In this document: positions 1-6,324 of the stretch, piece by piece
Numbering within the stretch: position 1 is the first letter of the stretch
How the letters are laid out: each line of letters starts with the position of its first letter
Origin: Lachnospiraceae bacterium
GTDB lineage: Bacteria > Bacillota > Clostridia > Lachnospirales > Lachnospiraceae
Reading direction: 5' to 3'
Assembly: GCA_020860745.1 (NCBI GenBank)
Contig: JAJBTR010000065.1
Location: 1 to 8,209, forward strand
Length of the DNA: 8,209 nt
Translations under genes and position numbers: made by a program
Notes under the pieces: model-generated
The model's input: the letters and a program-made list of their open reading frames with translations, nothing else
Database searches by the model: none
Told to the model about the DNA's origin: nothing

Positions 1-50
1 ATGTTGTGGCAGGAGGTATCAGATAGAGCAGCGATTTTAAATGGATTTTC

Positions 51-82
51 CCGTAACTGTGAGCGCAGTGAACAGTTAGCGG
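51..82. repeat. Small palindromic (REP-like) element upstream of the DUF5662 gene
   Basis: The left arm CCGTAACTGT (51-60) pairs with the right arm ACAGTTAGCGG (72-82). This gives seven continuous base pairs, then one bulged G (79), then three more pairs, around an 11-nt loop (61-71). There is no T-run after it, so it is not an intrinsic terminator. It lies upstream of the best start codon of the next gene. My impression is that similar TAACTGT...ACAGTTA palindromes recur between genes in some Lachnospiraceae genomes, but one window cannot show that. It could instead be a regulatory hairpin of the mRNA leader, or chance. Confidence 0.45.
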
Positions 83-97
83 TTAGTTTGACGAAGC

Positions 98-104
98 AGG
101 GAGG
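98..104 (+). promoter_or_regulatory. Ribosome binding site that fixes the DUF5662 start
   Basis: AGGGAGG lies 7 nt upstream of a GTG codon at 112. The same open frame runs back to an ATG at position 1, but that ATG has no visible upstream site because the window begins there. The 37 extra residues it would add come partly from the palindromic element and do not resemble the family, so the GTG is preferred. Confidence 0.75.
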
Positions 105-111
105 AAATTCA

Positions 112-648
112 GTGAACTTCTGGGGACATCTTCACACCATCAACCATCATAAATGGCTTGTCATGAAAGCATGTTTTCGTGTGGGACTCTATAAACAGGG
201 GCTTCTTCATGATCTGTCCAAATATTCCCCGGCGGAATTCCGGGTCGGTGTGAAGTATTATAAGGGAAATATGAGCCCAAACAACGCGGAGCGTCAGGAA
301 AAAGGGTACACTTCCGCCTGGCTGCACCACAAAGGCCGGAACAAGCATCACCTGGAATACTGGATTGACTATGGCTCCAAAGACTCCGAGTTTCCTCTGG
401 AGGGGATGCGGATGCCGGATAAGTATGTGGTTGAGATGTTTATCGACCGCATGTCGGCTTCGAAAAATTACCAGAAAGATGCTTACACGGACCGGAGCGC
501 CCTGGAGTATTACGAGAAAGGGAAGGCGCGTCATGTGCTTCACCCTGAGGTGAGAGAACTTCTGGAACGGCTGCTTCGCATGCTTGCGGAAAAGGGAGAG
601 GATTATACGCTGGATTATATCCGGCATGAAGTGCTCGGAAAGAGATAA
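112..648 (+). CDS. DUF5662 family protein (HD-like, function unknown)
   Basis: This is a 178-residue protein of a family common in Lachnospiraceae and known as DUF5662. No biochemical role is established to my knowledge. The N-terminus reads VNFWGHLHTINHHKW, typical of the family, and supports the GTG start at 112. Visible conserved features are a His-Asp pair at residues 33-34 (in GLLHDLSKYS), a His- and Lys-rich block HHKGRNKHHLEYW at 72-84, and a later FIDRMSASKNY segment. The HD pair and the histidine cluster are reminiscent of HD-domain metal-dependent phosphohydrolases, but that is inference. There is no signal peptide or membrane segment, so it is probably cytosolic. It ends 115 nt before trpS, which has its own promoter, so the two need not be co-regulated. 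Family assignment is fairly sure; function is unknown. Confidence 0.85.
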   Translation: MNFWGHLHTINHHKWLVMKACFRVGLYKQGLLHDLSKYSPAEFRVGVKYYKGNMSPNNAERQEKGYTSAWLHHKGRNKHHLEYWIDYGSKDSEFPLEGMRMPDKYVVEMFIDRMSASKNYQKDAYTDRSALEYYEKGKARHVLHPEVRELLERLLRMLAEKGEDYTLDYIRHEVLGKR

Positions 649-671
649 GAGAACGGGAAAAGATAAGAGGT

Positions 672-700
672 TTGACGAATCGGTCATCAGATGGTAGAAT
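672..700 (+). promoter_or_regulatory. Sigma-A-type promoter for trpS
   Basis: A -35 box TTGACG (672-677) and a -10 box TAGAAT (695-700) are separated by exactly 17 nt, each one base from consensus. Transcription would start near 707, giving a leader of about 57 nt before the trpS ATG. That is too short for a T-box riboswitch, the usual tRNA-sensing control of aminoacyl-tRNA synthetase genes in Firmicutes. Another TTGACG at 702-707 has no matching -10 box. Confidence 0.65.
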
Positions 701-763
701 TTTGACGTGAAATGACAGGGTTTGTTTTGAAATTGCGGAATTATAAATCTGGAGGAAAAGACT

Positions 764-1762
764 ATGATCGACGGAAAGAAAGTTTTATTCAGCGGAATGC
801 AGGCCACCGGCAACCTGACACTCGGGAATTACCTGGGGGCTTTGAAAAACTGGCTGACCCTGAGTGATGAATATGAGTGTTTTTACAGTGTGGTGGATAT
901 GCATTCCATCACAATCCGGCAGGATCCTGCGGAGCTTCGCAGACGCGCACGGGCGCTTCTGACGTTATATATCGCGGCGGGACTTGACCCGAAGAAGAAC
1001 TGCATCTATTACCAGTCCCATGTTTCCGGTCACGCGGAACTGGCCTGGATTTTAAACTGTTTTACCTATATGGGGGAATTGAACCGGATGACCCAGTTTA
1101 AGGACAAGGCGGCAAAGCATGCGGACAATATCAACGCGGGCCTGTTTACCTATCCTGTTCTGATGGCGGCTGACATTCTCCTGTACCAGACAGATCTGGT
1201 TCCGGTCGGCATCGACCAGATGCAGCATCTGGAGCTGACCCGCGATATCGCGCAGCGTTTCAATGCGATTTACGGGGATGTCTTTGTCGTTCCCGAGGCT
1301 TATGTGGGCAAGGTCGGCGCAAAGATCAACAGTCTGCAGAATCCGGAGAAAAAGATGTCAAAGTCCGATGAGAATGTCAATGCGAGCATCTATCTTATGG
1401 ACGATCCGGACACGATCATGCGCAAGTTTAAGCGCGCCGTGACGGACTCCGAGGCATGCATCTGCTACAGGGATGAGCAGCCGGGTATCAAAAACCTGCT
1501 GAATATCTATTGTGCCTGCACCGGAAAGACGCCCGACGAGGCGGTAGCTGAGTTTTCCGGAAAGGGTTACGGCGAGTTGAAGACCGGCGTCGGGGAGGCG
1601 GTTGTCGCAGTGTTAAAACCGCTCCAGGATGAGGTGGCAAGGCTGTCGAAAGACAAGGCATACATTGATTCTATTATTAAGGAAAATGCGGAGAAAGCCA
1701 ATTATTACGCAACAAAGACTCTGCGTAAAGTGCAGAAGAAAGTCGGCTTCCCTGTCAGATAA
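764..1762 (+). CDS. trpS: Tryptophanyl-tRNA synthetase (EC 6.1.1.2)
   Basis: This class Ic cytosolic enzyme charges tRNA-Trp with tryptophan using ATP. The 332-residue length is the usual bacterial size. The HIGH-equivalent nucleotide-binding segment is seen near the N-terminus as TGNLTLGNYLG (residues 15-25). The KMSKS loop is present intact at residues 197-201, in KKMSKSDENV. Family signatures AGLFTYPVLMAADILLY and VPVGIDQMQHLELTRDIA lie between them and form much of the tryptophan and dimer-interface region. The ATG at 764 has GGAGGA at 751-756, 7 nt upstream, so the start is secure. It has its own promoter at 672-700 and no room for a T-box leader. No terminator is visible behind it, so some transcripts may run on into the GH53 gene 100 nt downstream. 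All recognisable catalytic motifs are intact. Confidence 0.97.
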   Translation: MIDGKKVLFSGMQATGNLTLGNYLGALKNWLTLSDEYECFYSVVDMHSITIRQDPAELRRRARALLTLYIAAGLDPKKNCIYYQSHVSGHAELAWILNCFTYMGELNRMTQFKDKAAKHADNINAGLFTYPVLMAADILLYQTDLVPVGIDQMQHLELTRDIAQRFNAIYGDVFVVPEAYVGKVGAKINSLQNPEKKMSKSDENVNASIYLMDDPDTIMRKFKRAVTDSEACICYRDEQPGIKNLLNIYCACTGKTPDEAVAEFSGKGYGELKTGVGEAVVAVLKPLQDEVARLSKDKAYIDSIIKENAEKANYYATKTLRKVQKKVGFPVR

Positions 1763-1844
1763 GGCAACGCTTGAGACCCGGCGTATGATTGAGAAAAGGG
1801 TGAATGAAAAACAGATGGATCACCTGCGCAGTTCAGCGGAGAGC

Positions 1845-1856
1845 GGAGGAATGGAG
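1845..1856 (+). promoter_or_regulatory. Ribosome binding region that decides the GH53 start
   Basis: GGAGGA (1845-1850) directly abuts an ATG at 1851, leaving no spacing for initiation there. It is 12 nt from the ATG at 1863, and a second TGGAG (1852-1856) is 6 nt from that codon. ATG 1863 is therefore the better start. In-frame alternatives at ATG 1785 and GTG 1800 would add up to 26 residues with no family similarity. Confidence 0.5.
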
Positions 1857-1862
1857 ATTGTT

Positions 1863-2855
1863 ATGAAAGAAAATTTTGCTTTGGGAGTTGACCTGGGATG
1901 GGTCACCCAGCTGGAGCATCTGGGATACAGCTGGATCGATGATGCGGGGAAGACGACAGACCCCATCGAGGCGTGTAAAAATATGGGAGCCAACGCGGTG
2001 CGTTTTCGCATTTTTGTAAACCCGCCGCAGGAGGCTTTCTGGCAGAAACGGGAGAACGAGACCTGCATGCTCGGCTTTTGCGATACGAAAAGTGTAGTTG
2101 AGGCGGCAAAGCGGGTCCGCGATCAGGGCATGGATGTGATGCTCGGTTTTCATTACAGCGATCACTTTGCGGATCCGGAGATTCAGGATATCCCGGAGGA
2201 GTGGAAAGATGACGGCGATGAAGCGCTGACGGAGCGCGTGTACCGGCACACGAAAGAATCCCTGCTGCTTTTTCAGGAAAATGGCGTAGAACCCCGGTGG
2301 GTGCAGGTGGGAAATGAGATCAACCACGGCATTATGTGGCCGAAAGGGAGACTGGAGGAGAATCCGGATGCGCTGGTGCGGTTTTTGAATGCCGGCTACG
2401 AAGCGGTGAAAGAAGTTTTTCCGGATTGTCAGGTGATCACGCACATGGCCGGTGTGAACAGTGAGGAATGGTGTATGCCGTTTCTGGACAATTTTTTTGC
2501 AAAAAACGGGAAGACGGATATCATAGGCTTTTCCTATTATCCGTACTGGATGCAGTTTGAGAGCGATAAGGATGCTCTGCTCGGATGGCTGACCATGTAT
2601 GAGCAGAAATTTGGCAAGCCGGTGATGATCGTGGAGGTCGGCGCGGAGGACGAGGATGAGCAGGGGGCTTACCAGACCATACGACACTGTGTCGATGCGG
2701 TCAGGGAAATGCCGGAAGACCGTGGACTGGGCGTTTTTTACTGGGAGCCGGAGGTTCACCGCAGCGTTGTGCCGGATCACTATCCTCTGGGCGCGGCGCG
2801 GATTGCGGCGGATCACACACTGCAGTATACAAAAGCATTAACAGCTTATTTATAG
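1863..2855 (+). CDS. Glycoside hydrolase family 53 (endo-beta-1,4-galactanase type), probably intracellular
   Basis: GH53 enzymes are retaining hydrolases of clan GH-A that cut beta-1,4-galactan, the side chains of pectic arabinogalactan. This 330-residue protein is a single (beta/alpha)8 catalytic domain. The acid/base glutamate is E152 in WVQVGNEINHG and the nucleophile is E258 in VMIVEVGAE, about 106 residues apart as the family expects. Other signatures are FALGVDLGWV at the start, AVRFRIF, GFHYSDHFADP, and IGFSYYPYW. I see no signal peptide, sortase motif, carbohydrate-binding or surface-layer domain, even with the upstream alternative starts. It should therefore act in the cytoplasm, probably on imported galacto-oligosaccharides; that is inference. 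It sits between trpS and sigK with no sugar transporter or regulator nearby in the window. It may be read through from the trpS promoter and ends at a terminator just downstream. The stop is TAG, with an in-frame TAA four codons later. Confidence 0.88.
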   Translation: MKENFALGVDLGWVTQLEHLGYSWIDDAGKTTDPIEACKNMGANAVRFRIFVNPPQEAFWQKRENETCMLGFCDTKSVVEAAKRVRDQGMDVMLGFHYSDHFADPEIQDIPEEWKDDGDEALTERVYRHTKESLLLFQENGVEPRWVQVGNEINHGIMWPKGRLEENPDALVRFLNAGYEAVKEVFPDCQVITHMAGVNSEEWCMPFLDNFFAKNGKTDIIGFSYYPYWMQFESDKDALLGWLTMYEQKFGKPVMIVEVGAEDEDEQGAYQTIRHCVDAVREMPEDRGLGVFYWEPEVHRSVVPDHYPLGAARIAADHTLQYTKALTAYL

Positions 2856-2876
2856 TTTATGTATTTCTAATTGCGC

Positions 2877-2914
2877 GGTTGGATGTTCTGTTGGGCATCC
2901 GACCCCTTTGTTTT
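2877..2914 (+). terminator. Intrinsic terminator after the GH53 gene
   Basis: GGTTGGATG (2877-2885) pairs with CATCCGACC (2896-2904) through nine base pairs including one T-G wobble, around a 10-nt loop. It is followed by CC and the T-rich run TTTGTTTT (2907-2914). It lies 22 nt after the GH53 stop and separates the trpS-GH53 unit from the sigK unit. Confidence 0.75.
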
Positions 2915-2964
2915 ATATGCGCAGGGGTGCGTAAGGAATATTGTAAAAATACGATGGGAAAGGC

Positions 2965-2991
2965 ACTTCCGGTTTCTTTTTACATAAAATG
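2965..2991 (+). promoter_or_regulatory. Possible sigma-K-type promoter upstream of sigK
   Basis: AC (2965-2966), a 16-nt gap and CATAAAATG (2983-2991) fit the sigma-K promoter pattern AC-N16-CATANNNTA except at the last base. CATAAAAT also resembles the sigma-E -10 box (CATACAAT), though no sigma-E -35 box sits at the right distance. In Bacillus sigK is transcribed by sigma-E and then by sigma-K itself. The rest of the intergenic stretch (2915-2964) shows nothing else I can name. The motif is short and degenerate, so this is tentative. Confidence 0.35.
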
Positions 2992-3012
2992 ATAAGAAAG
3001 GACCGATTTACC

Positions 3013-3018
3013 GAGGTG
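3013..3018 (+). promoter_or_regulatory. Ribosome binding site for the TTG start of sigK
   Basis: GAGGTG lies 5 nt upstream of the TTG at 3024. No ATG or GTG exists further upstream in this frame before the stop codon TAA at 2985-2987, so this site and the family alignment together fix the N-terminus. Confidence 0.7.
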
Positions 3019-3023
3019 CTTTT

Positions 3024-3653
3024 TTGCAGAAATCATTTTTGTCGCCGCTGGATACGGAGGAGGAACGATATTATCTGGAGCAGTTGAGCAGGGGAGATAT
3101 CTCCGCCCGGGATATCCTGGTTGAGCGGAACATGCGCCTGGTTGCTCATATTGCAAAGAAGTATCTGAATACAGAGGAATCCATGGAAGATCTGATTTCC
3201 ATCGGTTCTGTCGGGCTGATCAAGGCGGTGGCCACATTCAATCCGGGGAGGGCAAACCGGCTTTCCTCCTATGCGGCCCGCTGCATTGAAAATGAACTTC
3301 TCATGTTTTGCAGAAGCAGAAAGAAACAGAGCAGGGAGGTTTCCCTCTATGATCCGGTCGGCGCGGACAAAGAGGGAAACCAGATTACTCTGGCGGACAT
3401 TGTGGAAAGCCCGGAGCCGGAGCTCTGGGAGCAGGTTGCCTTAAAGAAAAATGTTGGGTTACTTTACGCTTTGATTCCGCGCACGCTGAACCGGCGGGAG
3501 CAGTATATTATCGGCAGGCGCTACGGCCTCTACAATATGCGTCCGGGGACACAGCGGGAGATCGCGGAATCTCTCGGTATCTCCCGTTCCTATGTTTCCC
3601 GCATAGAAAAGAAGGCATTGGAAAAATTAAAGCGTGCATTCTCTGTCGAATAG
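3024..3653 (+). CDS. sigK: RNA polymerase sporulation sigma factor SigK, without a pro-sequence
   Basis: This 209-residue sigma-70-family factor directs late mother-cell transcription (coat, cortex, mother-cell lysis) in endospore formers. Region 2 is seen as ERNMRLVAHIAKKY (34-47), the core-binding EDLISIGSVGLIKAV (55-69) and SYAARCIENELLMF. The linker SLYDPVGADKEGNQITL is typical of sigma-K rather than sigma-E, F or G. Region 4.2 has a helix-turn-helix at about 176-203 (TQREIAESLGISRSYVSRIE). Bacillus sigma-K is made with a roughly 20-residue hydrophobic pro-sequence. Here the protein starts at FLSPLD, just about where mature sigma-K starts, and an in-frame stop at 2985 leaves space for at most a dozen further codons. 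The gene is one uninterrupted frame, so no skin-type prophage splits it. The stop is TAG, and the yifB frame continues in phase after it. SigK assignment over other sporulation sigmas rests on motif recall. Confidence 0.88.
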   Translation: MQKSFLSPLDTEEERYYLEQLSRGDISARDILVERNMRLVAHIAKKYLNTEESMEDLISIGSVGLIKAVATFNPGRANRLSSYAARCIENELLMFCRSRKKQSREVSLYDPVGADKEGNQITLADIVESPEPELWEQVALKKNVGLLYALIPRTLNRREQYIIGRRYGLYNMRPGTQREIAESLGISRSYVSRIEKKALEKLKRAFSVE

Positions 3654-3698
3654 TGTTATACTCTTTCTACCGTATCTTTGTTGTACCAGAGTTTATCT

Positions 3699-5222
3699 AT
3701 GTACAGTGTCATCACAACAGCCATTCATTATGGTTTAAATGCCGTCCCGGTGCAGGTGGAGGCAGACATCAGCGAAGGTCTGCCCTACTTCGAGATGGTT
3801 GGTTTTCTATCCTCGGAAGTCCGGGAGGCGCGGGAGCGGGTCCGCACGGCGCTGAAGAATTCCGGTTATCCGATTCCGCCCAAACGGGTGACGATCAATC
3901 TTACCCCCGCGAATATACGCAAATCCGGGACCGGCTGCGATCTGCCGGTGGCCGCGGCGGTTCTCTCTGCCCTGGGCTTTCTGGAGGATTCCCTTTTATC
4001 AGAGTATATCCTGGTTGGTGAAGTCAGCTTAAACGGCGCCGTTCTGCCGGTAAACGGCATTCTCTCCGCCGCGATGCTGGCGCAGAAAAGCGGATATGCC
4101 GGTATCGTAGTTCCGGAGGAAAACGCGCGTGAGGCCGCCATTATCACCGGAATCCGGGTGATACCGGTGAAAGATCTTTCTCAATTCATTGATCTTTGTG
4201 AAGCAGAATTTCCGAAGGAATGTTGTTTTTCTCCGATGCAGGAGGTCTGGGAGACATCCTATGCGGTTGATTTTTCTGAAATCTGCGGACAGCGGACGCT
4301 GCGCCGCGCCTGCGAGGTGGCGGTCAGCGGAATGCACAACCTTCTGATGATCGGACCGCCCGGATCCGGGAAAACAATGGCGACAAAGCGGATTCCCACG
4401 ATTCTGCCGGATCTGAACCGGGAGGAAAAACTGGAACTTTCCCAGATTTACAGCATCTGCGGCCTCCTGGATGAGGAACGGATTATTAAAAATGAGCGGC
4501 CGTTCCGGAGTCCGCACCAGACATCCACACCGCCGGCCATAGCCGGAGGCGGCAGGGTTCCGCGTCCCGGTGAGATCAGCCTGGCGCATCACGGCGTCCT
4601 TTTTCTGGATGAGCTTCCCGAGTTTTCTCCCCGGACTCTGGAGGTGCTGCGGGAGCCGCTGGAGGAAAAACAGATTCACATCTCGCGCCTGGACGCCGCC
4701 ATCACATACCCGGCGGACTTTCTGCTGGCGGCTTCCATGAACCCCTGCCCCTGCGGTTATTACCCTGACCGGAACCGCTGCAGCTGCTCGCCTTTTGCGA
4801 TTCACAGCTATATCAACCGGGTTTCCCAGGCTCTGCTGGACCGCATCGACCTGTGCGTGGAGACAGCAGAGGTCAGCTTTTCTGAGCTGCAGAACAAAGA
4901 AGCCGCGGAATCCTCAGCGGAGATACGGAAACGTGTGGAGCGTGTGCATCAGGTGCAGTGTGAACGCTACGCGGGGAGAGAATACCATTTTAACAGCCAG
5001 ATCACAGGTGCGGATATGGATCGCTTCTGCCATCTGGACGCGGACTGTGAACGGCGGATGGCGCAGAAATATGAGGAATACGGGTTCAGTGCACGCACTT
5101 ACAACCGGACGCTGAAGCTTGCACGGACGCTGGCTGATATGGATGAGTCTGAGAACATACGGTGGGATCATCTGGAGGAGGCATTCTTCCTCAGGAGCCC
5201 CGATAAAAAATACTGGGGGTGA
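3699..5222 (+). CDS. yifB: YifB/ComM family Mg-chelatase-like AAA+ ATPase
   Basis: This 507-residue cytosolic ATPase belongs to the YifB/ComM family. Gram-negative ComM is a branch-migration helicase aiding integration of transforming DNA; the role in Clostridia is less clear. The N-terminal ChlI-like domain spans about residues 1-165 (VEADISEGLPYFEMVGF, RVTINLTPANIRKSG, DLPVAAAVL). The central AAA+ domain has Walker A GPPGSGKT at 219-226 and Walker B LFLDE with D304-E305. It also has the conserved cysteine pairs CPC (350-352) and CSC (361-363) and the LLDRIDLCVE motif. The C-terminal helical domain includes GFSARTYNRTLKLARTLADM. ATG 3699 aligns with the family N-terminus; TTG codons at 3678 and 3681 add residues without similarity. 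The ribosome binding site is weak (AGAG at 3687-3690), which may mean low translation or coupling to sigK 45 nt upstream. dprA follows after 6 nt, a pairing that supports a DNA uptake or recombination role. Confidence 0.93.
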   Translation: MYSVITTAIHYGLNAVPVQVEADISEGLPYFEMVGFLSSEVREARERVRTALKNSGYPIPPKRVTINLTPANIRKSGTGCDLPVAAAVLSALGFLEDSLLSEYILVGEVSLNGAVLPVNGILSAAMLAQKSGYAGIVVPEENAREAAIITGIRVIPVKDLSQFIDLCEAEFPKECCFSPMQEVWETSYAVDFSEICGQRTLRRACEVAVSGMHNLLMIGPPGSGKTMATKRIPTILPDLNREEKLELSQIYSICGLLDEERIIKNERPFRSPHQTSTPPAIAGGGRVPRPGEISLAHHGVLFLDELPEFSPRTLEVLREPLEEKQIHISRLDAAITYPADFLLAASMNPCPCGYYPDRNRCSCSPFAIHSYINRVSQALLDRIDLCVETAEVSFSELQNKEAAESSAEIRKRVERVHQVQCERYAGREYHFNSQITGADMDRFCHLDADCERRMAQKYEEYGFSARTYNRTLKLARTLADMDESENIRWDHLEEAFFLRSPDKKYWG

Positions 5223-5223
5223 T
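5216..5223 (+). promoter_or_regulatory. dprA ribosome binding site overlapping the yifB stop
   Basis: GGGGTGAT (5216-5223) matches the anti-Shine-Dalgarno end well and lies 5 nt before the dprA ATG. It contains the yifB stop codon TGA (5220-5222), so ribosomes finishing yifB probably help start dprA (translational coupling). Confidence 0.7.
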
Positions 5224-5228
5224 CTGAA

Positions 5229-6311
5229 ATGAAATATGAGTATTGGATGGCATCGCTGTATCAGATCAACACAAACCGCCGCAGACAGGCCTGTGAACTG
5301 GCAGGCGGTGTGGAAAGATTGTATCATCTCCAGGAAAAAGAAGTCGAAAAGCTTCACATGTTTTCAGAAAATGACCTTCGGGTCCTCTGTGAAAGCCGTC
5401 AGCATTTTGACCCGGATCGGGAATGGGAAAATCTGAAGAAGAAAAAGGTGCGTTTTTTGCCTTTTTCGCATGAGGAGTACCCGGAAAAACTCCGGGAAAT
5501 TTATGATCCGCCCTACGCGATTTATGTCCGTGGGAAGCTGCCGGATCCGGCAAAGAAAAGCGTGGCGGTTGTCGGGGCCCGTGCCTGCTCCGAATACGGG
5601 CGGAGCGTGGCACGGATGCTGGGGAGGACGCTGGCCGAACAACAGGTGCAGGTGATCAGCGGCATGGCGCTCGGTGTGGACAGCGCGGCCCATGCAGGTG
5701 CGCTCACCGGCGGCGGAGATACGTTTTCCATTCTGGGAAACGACTGCGATATCTGTTATCCGCGTTCCTCTGAAAACATTTACCGGAACATTCTGGACGG
5801 GCACGGCGGCGTGATCTCAGAACTGGCTCCGGGGACGAAACCTCTGCCGCACTTTTTTCCGATGCGCAACCGCATCATCAGCGCTTTCTCCGATGTGGTG
5901 GTGGTTGTGGAGGCCCGGGAGAAGAGCGGCTCCCTGATTACGGCGGACTGTGCGCTGGAGCAGGGAAAGGACATCTATGCTGTCCCGGGGCGTTATCAGG
6001 ATGCCCTGAGCGCAGGGTGCAACCGTCTGATTGAACAGGGTGCAGGTATTCTCTATGACATGGAAAGTTTTCTGAAAAATACGAATATTGTCGAACAAAG
6101 AAAGAAAAAAGAGTGGAAACCGGATAAATTTCTACTTGAAAAAGAGGAAAAATTGGTGTATGGTAGTCTGGATTTGAATCCGAAATTTATCAATTCAATC
6201 ATAGATGAGACTGACCTGAATCTTCTGACCGTTCTGCATGCGCTTGATATGTTAAAAAAGAAAGGCCTGGTTCAGGAGACGTTTCAGAATTATTTTTGTA
6301 AAAAATTGTAA
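5229..6311 (+). CDS. dprA: DNA-processing protein DprA (Smf)
   Basis: DprA binds incoming single-stranded DNA and loads RecA during natural transformation; many non-competent bacteria also keep it. The 360-residue protein has the usual three parts. The N-terminal helical/SAM-like region covers roughly residues 1-80 and leads to YPEKLREIYDPPYAIYVRG. The Rossmann-like core contains VAVVGARACSEYG, SGMALGVDSAAH (144-155), FPMRNRIISA (210-219) with R213 and R215, SGSLITADCALEQG and YAVPG. A C-terminal winged-helix-like part follows (about 300-360; INSIIDETDLNLLTVLHALDMLKKKGLV). All core DNA-binding signatures look intact. The usual GCGxDxxYP motif reads GNDCDICYP, a modest variant. It lies between yifB and topA, the standard order in Firmicutes, with 6 nt before it and 13 nt after it, so the genes are almost certainly one operon. 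The DNA uptake genes themselves are not in the window, so competence cannot be inferred. Confidence 0.96.
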   Translation: MKYEYWMASLYQINTNRRRQACELAGGVERLYHLQEKEVEKLHMFSENDLRVLCESRQHFDPDREWENLKKKKVRFLPFSHEEYPEKLREIYDPPYAIYVRGKLPDPAKKSVAVVGARACSEYGRSVARMLGRTLAEQQVQVISGMALGVDSAAHAGALTGGGDTFSILGNDCDICYPRSSENIYRNILDGHGGVISELAPGTKPLPHFFPMRNRIISAFSDVVVVVEAREKSGSLITADCALEQGKDIYAVPGRYQDALSAGCNRLIEQGAGILYDMESFLKNTNIVEQRKKKEWKPDKFLLEKEEKLVYGSLDLNPKFINSIIDETDLNLLTVLHALDMLKKKGLVQETFQNYFCKKL

Positions 6312-6324
6312 GGATGTTTGCAGT

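Noticed and set aside
109..813. Open frame of 234 codons on the - strand, covering the DUF5662 gene and the trpS start
   Set aside because: It spans the trpS promoter and two + strand genes and has a low-complexity composition without family motifs, so it is a shadow.
1629..1862. Upstream extension of the GH53 frame into trpS
   Set aside because: The 78 extra codons mostly overlap trpS in another phase, give Arg/Lys-rich sequence without similarity, and lack a ribosome binding site at the far start.
1833..2816. Long open frame of 327 codons on the - strand, opposite the GH53 gene
   Set aside because: It is the mirror of a well-supported + strand gene; its product is Arg/His/Leu-rich, matches no family I know, and has no convincing ribosome binding site.
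3093..3104. 12-bp perfect palindrome GGAGATATCTCC in sigK
   Set aside because: It encodes ordinary residues of region 2 and stands alone, and a palindrome of this length is expected by chance at this scale.
4140..4162. Imperfect inverted repeat around ATCACCGG in yifB
   Set aside because: It is short, mismatched and inside conserved coding sequence without a T-run or regulatory context.
4029..4805. Open frame of 258 codons on the - strand, opposite yifB
   Set aside because: It lies entirely within a gene having intact Walker motifs, and its Arg- and Gly-rich translation is typical of antisense frames in moderate-GC DNA.
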